Assembly: GCA_014379815.1 (NCBI GenBank)
Contig: JACMLA010000653.1
Coordinates: forward strand, 1-19,085
Length of the DNA stretch: 19,085 bases
Source: Bryobacteraceae bacterium
GTDB taxonomy: Bacteria; Acidobacteriota; Terriglobia; Bryobacterales; Bryobacteraceae
Direction: 5' to 3'
The position numbers were made by a program, and so were the translations under genes. How positions within the stretch are numbered: the stretch's first letter is position 1; each line of letters starts with the position of its first letter. Under the pieces are notes generated by a model that saw nothing but the letters and a program-made list of their open reading frames with translations, was not told the origin of the DNA and searched no databases. Positions 14,892 to 19,085 of this stretch are shown here, in pieces.

Positions 14892-14958
14892 TCTTCTCGT
14901 GGTGGAAAGCGTGACCCGTTAACGCGGATCGCGGCTGATGACTTGTTCTGTTCTTTAC

Positions 14959-14992
14959 GCGCCGGGTGCAGTTTGCCCGGCGCTTTCTTTTT
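14959..14992 (+). terminator. Intrinsic terminator directly before the first phage gene
   Basis: GCGCCGGG (14959-14966) pairs perfectly with CCCGGCGC (14976-14983) over a nine-base loop, followed by TTTCTTTTT. The first phage start codon lies 15 bases downstream. It either stops fadN readthrough into the phage genes or serves as an attenuator that needs antitermination. Confidence 0.85.
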
Positions 14993-14995
14993 AAA

Positions 14996-15000
14996 AGAGG
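14996..15000 (+). promoter_or_regulatory. Ribosome binding site deciding the start of the first phage gene
   Basis: AGAGG lies 7 bases before the ATG at 15008. The upstream in-frame ORF start at 14966 lies inside the terminator and is rejected. Confidence 0.65.
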
Positions 15001-15007
15001 TGGCCGT

Positions 15008-15253
15008 ATGAACCGACATAATCACATCGAGATAGAACCGCCCGAATTTCTCCCGCCTCTGGACAACGTTACAGGCGTACGAACTTTGATTCGCGAGTTT
15101 GAATCTTCAATTGGCCAGAAAGAGCTGAAGATGTCGGTGACTGACTACATTCGCCTGGTTCAGCTCGAGCGGGAGCTGGGCGAGGAAGAGCCTCAGGACG
15201 TGGAAGTGCGATGGGTAGATCCGACCGACGAGACGTCCGACAACGCCGTTTAG
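15008..15253 (+). CDS. Small phage protein upstream of the large terminase, function unknown
   Basis: An 81-residue acidic protein, not confidently recognised. It has a short polar N-terminus (NRHNHIEIEPPEFLPPL), a central helical stretch (TLIREFESSIGQKELKM, SVTDYIRLVQLERELGEEE) and a short beta-like ending VEVRWVDPTDE. No helix-turn-helix is evident, so I do not call it a small terminase, although its position (first gene, overlapping terL by 43 bases) is where small terminases or packaging accessory proteins are found. The start is set by AGAGG 7 bases upstream. The overlap suggests translational coupling to terL. Confidence 0.65.
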   Translation: MNRHNHIEIEPPEFLPPLDNVTGVRTLIREFESSIGQKELKMSVTDYIRLVQLERELGEEEPQDVEVRWVDPTDETSDNAV

Positions 15254-16515
15254 CTTACAAAGCACTGCCCTCACAATCCCGCTTTCACCGCTCGAAAGCT
15301 AGATTCAAGGGCTACTCAGGATCGATTGGTTCCGGAAAGAGTCAGGCGCTCTGTCAGGAAGCGATCCGCCTGAGCTATCTCAATGCGGGGCGGACTGGTT
15401 TGATTGGCGCGCCTACGTATCCGATGCTCCGGGACGCAACACTGTCTTCGCTGACAGAGGTTCTGGAACGCAATGGACTGCCTTTCGAGCTCAACAAATC
15501 GGAGATGGTTCTTCGAATGAAAGATTCGGGTTCGCGAATCCTGCTTCGCTCGGTGGACGAATTTGAGCGACTACGGGGTACGAACCTGGCATGGTTTGGA
15601 GTGGACGAGCTGAGTTATGCGCCCGAAGAGGCGTGGCTACGGCTTGAAGGTCGACTAAGAGACCCGAAGGCGTCCCGGCTGTGTGGTTTTGCAGTCTGGA
15701 CGCCGAAAGGGCACGACTGGGTGTACAGAAAGTTTCTGGAACGCCCCAGTGAACTGTATGACGTGATCATGGCGAGTCCGTTCGAGAACCGGTACATTCT
15801 CGACAAAGTACCGGATTTTTATGAGCGCCTGAAGGGCAGCTACGACGAACGGTTTTATAGACAAGAGGTGCTGGGCGAGTATCTTGCGACCGATAGCAAC
15901 AGGGTCTATCACCAGTTCTCGCGGGAACAGCATGTTCGGGAAGTAAGCGTTGAGTACGGGCTGCCGCTGCTTTGGGCGCTGGACTTCAACGTGGATCCAA
16001 TGTGCTCCATCGTGGCACAGCGAAAAGGCGACCGGATCGACGTGATCGACGAGATTGTGATCCGGCGTGCGAGTACGTGGGACGCATGCGAAGAGTTCTG
16101 GAGCCGGTTCGGACATCACCCCGCCGGACTGATTGTGTATGGCGATGCCTCGGGCCAGAGTTTAAAGACGAGTGGCACGACGGATTACCAGATGATCCGG
16201 CAGTTCTTCAGCCGCACGCCATACCGGGGTGTGGATTATCGGGTACCTTCTGCGAACCCGAGGGTTCGTGACAGAACTCTGACGGTCAACGCGAAACTGC
16301 GCACGGCAAATGGCGAAATTCACCTGCTGATTTCGCCGAAATGCACGGAGTTGCTAAAGGATTTTGAAGAAGTCGTTTTTCAGAGTGGAACGACAACTAT
16401 CGACAAGGAGCGTGATCCAAAGCGAACGCATCTGTCGGATGCGCTGGGTTATCTCGTGTGGCAGGAGAACCAAGGATCGACCAAGTTTGGCGAGCAGTCC
16501 CGACGACTGCTGTGA
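15211..16515 (+). CDS. terL: Phage terminase large subunit
   Basis: A 434-residue ATP-driven DNA-packaging motor and headful/cos nuclease. Walker A is GSIGSGKS (37-44). Walker B is LAWFGVDEL with Asp132 and Glu133. The C-terminal RNase H-like nuclease has its acidic residues in LWALDFNVDP (Asp258), VYGDASGQS (Asp312) and HLSDALGY (Asp410), all in the expected order and spacing. VNAKLRTANGEIHLLI is also typical. The ATG at 15211 overlaps the previous gene by 43 bases; its first 30 residues are basic and poorly conserved in type, so the start could be later. The portal gene follows after 13 bases. The protein looks intact and active. Confidence 0.92.
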   Translation: MGRSDRRDVRQRRLAYKALPSQSRFHRSKARFKGYSGSIGSGKSQALCQEAIRLSYLNAGRTGLIGAPTYPMLRDATLSSLTEVLERNGLPFELNKSEMVLRMKDSGSRILLRSVDEFERLRGTNLAWFGVDELSYAPEEAWLRLEGRLRDPKASRLCGFAVWTPKGHDWVYRKFLERPSELYDVIMASPFENRYILDKVPDFYERLKGSYDERFYRQEVLGEYLATDSNRVYHQFSREQHVREVSVEYGLPLLWALDFNVDPMCSIVAQRKGDRIDVIDEIVIRRASTWDACEEFWSRFGHHPAGLIVYGDASGQSLKTSGTTDYQMIRQFFSRTPYRGVDYRVPSANPRVRDRTLTVNAKLRTANGEIHLLISPKCTELLKDFEEVVFQSGTTTIDKERDPKRTHLSDALGYLVWQENQGSTKFGEQSRRLL

Positions 16516-16521
16516 AAGGAG
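16515..16521 (+). promoter_or_regulatory. Ribosome binding site supporting a TTG start for the portal gene
   Basis: AAAGGAG lies 7 bases before TTG at 16529. The nearby ATG at 16524 opens a frame that stops after two codons, and the ORF's first ATG (16364) lies deep in terL, so TTG is the best start. Confidence 0.7.
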
Positions 16522-16528
16522 AGATGAG

Positions 16529-17938
16529 TTGACAAACATAAACCTAGAACATCCGGAATACAACCAGTGCAAAGGCATGTGGCGCAAGTATCGCGACCTG
16601 TACGTAGGGGGCGAGCAAATGAAGGCGAATGCGCCTGATTATCTGGCCCAGCGGCAGAAAGAACCTGCAGACGTCTACCGGGAGCGCCTGAACCGCGTGT
16701 TTTACGAGAACTACATAGGGTCCATTGTGGACTGGTATGCTGCGACGCTTTTCCGCCGGGAACCACAGCTGATTCTGGAAGGTACGCACAAGGGCGGCCG
16801 CAAGTTCTTCAGTCAGTTCGCCGAAGATTGTGACCTGAAAGGCACGTCAATCAGCGACTTCTTCCGGGGCAGGCTGATCGACACGCTGATAACCGGAAGA
16901 AGCTACATTCTGATTGATTTTCCGCAGGGTCCTGACCAGGTTGGCTCGCGTGCGGAGGAAGATGCTTTAGGTCTGTCTCGTGCGTACATGGTCGATTTTC
17001 CGGCTGAAGCGCTGATCAACTGGAGCCACGATGCCCGCGGCAACTACGAGTGGATCATGCTGCGAAGCACATACTTTCGCAAGAGCGATGTCGACAGCGA
17101 CCACGGAACGCGGGAAACGATCTGGCGCTACTACGACCGGGAGCACTATAAGATCTGGCGTCAGGTAGCGCAAGGTGATGCGGATCCCGCAGAACAGGAC
17201 TCTGAACCGGACCTGATTGCGGAAGGAACCCATGCACTGGCGAGTCAACAGCGAGTACCGCTGTTTGAACTTAAGGTCAGCGATGGTCTATGGCTCATGA
17301 ACAAGGCTGGCAATCTGCAGCTGGAGCATTTCAACAAGTCCAACGCTCTGGCGTGGGCCTTGAATGTAGGCCTTTTTGCCACTCCCGTGGTTTACAGCGA
17401 GCGCGACTGGAACCAGATCGTTGGGGAGTCGTACTACATCCAGCTGGGACCAAATGACCGGTTTGGCTGGACCGAGCCGGAAGGCAAGGTATATCAGATC
17501 GCGGCTGACAATCTCACGCGATTACAAGAAGAAATTTACAGAGTTTGCTATCTGATGACGCAGTCCGGTGGTAGCGCGTCTTCAGCAGCGGCCCAGTCGG
17601 GGCTGAGCAAACTCCGTGACTTCGCGATAACACAAGAGGTACTTCGTGCTTACGGCGATGCGGTAAAGGATTGCATGAAACGCATCCTGCGCTCGGTGGA
17701 GCAGGCACGGGAAGACGACCTTCAGATCGATGTGTCCGGACTGGACGATTTCGATCTGCGCGATTTCACTAGCGACCTTGAAGAAGCGGAAAAGCTACTG
17801 TCGCTCGGCATTAACTCGCCGACGCTGCGGAAGCAGGTGTACAAACGCCTCGCCTTCAAATACCTCTCCGACGTCCGTCAGGAAGTAAAGGACGAAATAG
17901 CCGGAGAGATCGACCGAAGCTTTGCTGCCCTCGAGTAA
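16529..17938 (+). CDS. Phage portal protein
   Basis: A 469-residue protein from a TTG start with a strong AAAGGAG. Position (directly after terL, before a scaffold-like and a capsid gene), length and features fit a portal, the dodecameric ring through which DNA enters the head. The N-terminal part HPEYNQCKGMWRKYRDLYVGG and YRERLNRVFYENYIGSIVDWYAATLF resembles the DUF4055/SPP1-like portal group. Later parts include LIDTLITGRSYILIDFP, a conserved-looking wing strand, and LQEEIYRVCYLMTQSGG in the stem/clip region. The C-terminus has a helical stretch (DLEEAEKLLSLGINSPTLRKQVYKR) often seen in portals. The exact family is judged from memory. 25 bases separate it from the next gene. Confidence 0.8.
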   Translation: MTNINLEHPEYNQCKGMWRKYRDLYVGGEQMKANAPDYLAQRQKEPADVYRERLNRVFYENYIGSIVDWYAATLFRREPQLILEGTHKGGRKFFSQFAEDCDLKGTSISDFFRGRLIDTLITGRSYILIDFPQGPDQVGSRAEEDALGLSRAYMVDFPAEALINWSHDARGNYEWIMLRSTYFRKSDVDSDHGTRETIWRYYDREHYKIWRQVAQGDADPAEQDSEPDLIAEGTHALASQQRVPLFELKVSDGLWLMNKAGNLQLEHFNKSNALAWALNVGLFATPVVYSERDWNQIVGESYYIQLGPNDRFGWTEPEGKVYQIAADNLTRLQEEIYRVCYLMTQSGGSASSAAAQSGLSKLRDFAITQEVLRAYGDAVKDCMKRILRSVEQAREDDLQIDVSGLDDFDLRDFTSDLEEAEKLLSLGINSPTLRKQVYKRLAFKYLSDVRQEVKDEIAGEIDRSFAALE

Positions 17939-17963
17939 AGCTACAAGTCGGAAAGGAGAGTAG

Positions 17964-18545
17964 ATGGAAGAAGCAAACAACGTATATCCCGAGGTTCCGA
18001 ACGGTGATCCGGACATCCGGCACATCGTACGCGGGGCAATTGAGGAATTTCTAAAAGCGGAGCAGACCAAGAGTGAACCGGCGTACAAAGCCGAGCTGCT
18101 TGAAGAACGCAAGCGCAGAGAACAGCTGGAACGCCGTGTAAACGAACTGGTTGATGAGAACCGCAAGAGTCGACAGATGGCTGACGAAGTGGAGAAGCAT
18201 GCTACGATTCGCGCCGAGTTACAAAAGCTCGGTGTGCAAAAAGTAGATCTTGCCTTCAAAGCTGTGAAGGACGATATCAAGCGTTTGGAGGACGGCCGTT
18301 TATCGGCGCGTACCGACGAAGGCGAGATGTCCATGAAAGACTACCTCGCCAGATTTGTATCCGATAACCCGGAACTTTTGCCTGGGCGAATTCAGGGTGG
18401 ATCCGGTGCGAACTCTGGTCATTCTCAGCCTGTGATCGCGTCGGGAATCGACATCGATAGCATTCGGCCGGGAATGAGCGCAGAGGAACTTGATAAGGTC
18501 CGCAAGGAAATTGCCCGCGTTGCGCGGCAGTCCATGCGAGCCTAA
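17964..18545 (+). CDS. Phage scaffolding-like protein
   Basis: A 193-residue, highly charged protein with a long predicted coiled coil (about residues 45-95, around ELLEERKRREQLERRVNELV and DENRKSRQMADEVEKH). A Gly/Ser-rich linker (RIQGGSGANSGHSQP) and a basic C-terminal helix (AEELDKVRKEIARVARQSM) follow, the region that binds coat protein in many scaffolds. Such proteins guide capsid assembly and are lost from the mature head. It lies between portal and capsid genes, the usual scaffold slot. GGAAAGGAG a few bases before the ATG gives a clear start. No protease domain is visible. The call rests on context and composition rather than on a recognised family. Confidence 0.72.
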   Translation: MEEANNVYPEVPNGDPDIRHIVRGAIEEFLKAEQTKSEPAYKAELLEERKRREQLERRVNELVDENRKSRQMADEVEKHATIRAELQKLGVQKVDLAFKAVKDDIKRLEDGRLSARTDEGEMSMKDYLARFVSDNPELLPGRIQGGSGANSGHSQPVIASGIDIDSIRPGMSAEELDKVRKEIARVARQSMRA

Positions 18546-18666
18546 ATCCTTCAATATGTACGCGGCTAGTTGAGCCGCCGACAAAGCTGGCCACAGAGGG
18601 CCCGGAACGAGTTTCCGGGCCCTTTTTCTGTGCCCAAAACTAATTCAAAGAAAAGGGGAATTTACT
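18546..18666 (+). promoter_or_regulatory. Capsid gene leader with two hairpins
   Basis: The 121-base gap holds GCGGCT/AGCCGC (18562-18567, 18573-18578) followed by the terminator listed separately, then AAAAGGGGA as ribosome binding site about 8 bases before the ATG at 18667. It is the longest gap within the phage operon, and may allow separate control or processing of the capsid message. Confidence 0.45.
18597..18627 (+). terminator. Intrinsic terminator just before the major capsid gene
   Basis: AGGGCCCGGAA (18597-18607) pairs perfectly with TTCCGGGCCCT (18613-18623) over a five-base loop, and T residues run from 18623 to 18627. Full termination here would silence the capsid gene unless it has its own promoter downstream, so partial termination, antitermination or RNA processing is likely. 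Confidence 0.8.
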
Positions 18667-19085
18667 ATGCCTGGTGGAATTACATCCGACTCTCTCGCGA
18701 CCGCGATCGTTAAGCTGGTGGCCGTTGACGCGCTGCCAGCTCTGGTGGGCAATCTGGTTCTCGGGAACCTTGTCAACCGTGACTTTGAACCAACGCTGGC
18801 CACTGCCGGCGATACGGTCAACGTTCCTATTCCGCCCACATTGGTTGCCAACAACCTGATTGACGGCGGTGTGGTGATTCAGCAGAACCCGACGCTGGGT
18901 AACGCGTCGATTGTGCTCAACACTCATGCGGAAGCGACGTTCCAGATTCCTGATGTCGCGAAGATCCTGGCAGTACCGGATCTGCTCAGAATGTACATGC
19001 AGCCTGCGGTGATTGCGCTCGCCGAGCGTATTGAAACCGATCTGATGAAACTGGCGACTTCGTTCAACGCCAACCTTGCTGTTGG
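18667..19085 (+). CDS. Major capsid protein, P22 coat-like (3' end cut by window)
   Basis: The first 139 residues of an open frame that reaches the window edge. NLVLGNLVNRDFEPTLATAG, then DTVNVPIPPTLVANNL, follows the P22-type coat pattern: an N-terminal helix ending in a ring of VNRD, the GDTV strand, then conserved LNTHAEATFQIPD and the helix MYMQPAVIALAERIETDLM. This family has the HK97 fold and forms the icosahedral head. The N-terminus starts MPGGITSDSLATAIVKLV, and the ATG has a clear AAGGGGA upstream. It is preceded by a scaffold-like gene, as in P22. The remainder of the protein is outside the window. Confidence 0.85.
   Translation, partial: MPGGITSDSLATAIVKLVAVDALPALVGNLVLGNLVNRDFEPTLATAGDTVNVPIPPTLVANNLIDGGVVIQQNPTLGNASIVLNTHAEATFQIPDVAKILAVPDLLRMYMQPAVIALAERIETDLMKLATSFNANLAV

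Larger units (their letters stand above)
14748..15007 (+). other. Non-coding junction between fadN and the phage operon
   Basis: About 260 bases without a convincing gene. The first 90 bases show nothing notable. A hairpin (AGGCTTTGC with GCAAGCCT, one bulged T, 14842-14864) may mark the end of the fadN mRNA but lacks a T-run. Then follow the shared 27-base element, a 7-base inverted repeat enclosing a smaller stem, and a strong terminator. No tRNA, integrase or obvious att repeat is present. Confidence 0.55.

Noticed and set aside
14865..14920. Inverted repeat considered as a phage attachment site or tRNA end
   Set aside because: No tRNA-like fold, no integrase and no second direct copy within the phage module; the only match is the copy at 6885, which is not at a phage border.
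16364..16528. N-terminal extension of the portal frame
   Set aside because: It overlaps the nuclease end of terL by 150 bases; the strong AAAGGAG before TTG at 16529 gives a better start.

Overview
The window looks like chromosomal DNA of a Gram-negative soil-type bacterium, most likely an Acidobacteriota member of the Solibacter/Bryobacter kind. This is inferred from gene content: LPS genes, Tat-exported Gfo/Idh oxidoreductase, a TPR-CHAT protein with an ECF sigma factor, and a FadN-type beta-oxidation protein. No rRNA or tRNA is present to confirm it. The last 4 kb is a tailed-phage head module.

Region 1 (1-5651, minus strand) is a tightly packed operon read right to left: Trm112-like protein, family 9 glycosyltransferase, MsbA-type ABC flippase, YicC, guanylate kinase (gmk), RNA polymerase omega (rpoZ), and CoaBC, which runs off the left edge. 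Three junctions are 4-base overlaps or similar stop/start overlaps, so translation is probably coupled. LPS assembly and export is thus joined to GMP phosphorylation, an RNA polymerase subunit and coenzyme A synthesis.

Region 2 (5652-11078, plus strand) starts with a divergently transcribed Gfo/Idh/MocA oxidoreductase. A structure-rich non-coding stretch of about 370 bases follows. It holds a hairpin with the stop codon in its loop, a 27-base element found again at 14865, an H-type pseudoknot, an intrinsic terminator and several stacked hairpins. Then come a TPR-CHAT protein with an intact His/Cys pair, an ECF sigma factor and a zinc-finger anti-sigma factor with one membrane segment. I read these three as one signalling cassette.

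Region 3 (11108-12361, minus strand) is an ACT-domain protein preceded by a KdsC-type phosphatase (KDO synthesis, again LPS). The phosphatase carries a 27-base in-frame tandem duplication near its N-terminus. Divergent from it is a two-domain 3-hydroxyacyl-CoA dehydrogenase/enoyl-CoA hydratase (12429-14747).

Region 4 (14748-19085, plus strand) begins with a 260-base leader ending in a strong terminator hairpin, followed by a phage DNA-packaging and head operon: small unknown protein, large terminase, portal, scaffold-like coiled-coil protein, and a P22-like major capsid protein cut by the right edge. A second terminator hairpin sits just before the capsid gene. No integrase, att site or tRNA is visible, so the prophage (or GTA-like) border is not resolved.

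The most promising candidates for something undescribed are the CRISPR-free TPR-CHAT/sigma/anti-sigma cassette and the pseudoknot-terminator RNA in front of it. All structures and family calls come from reading the sequence by eye; no searches or folding calculations were run.
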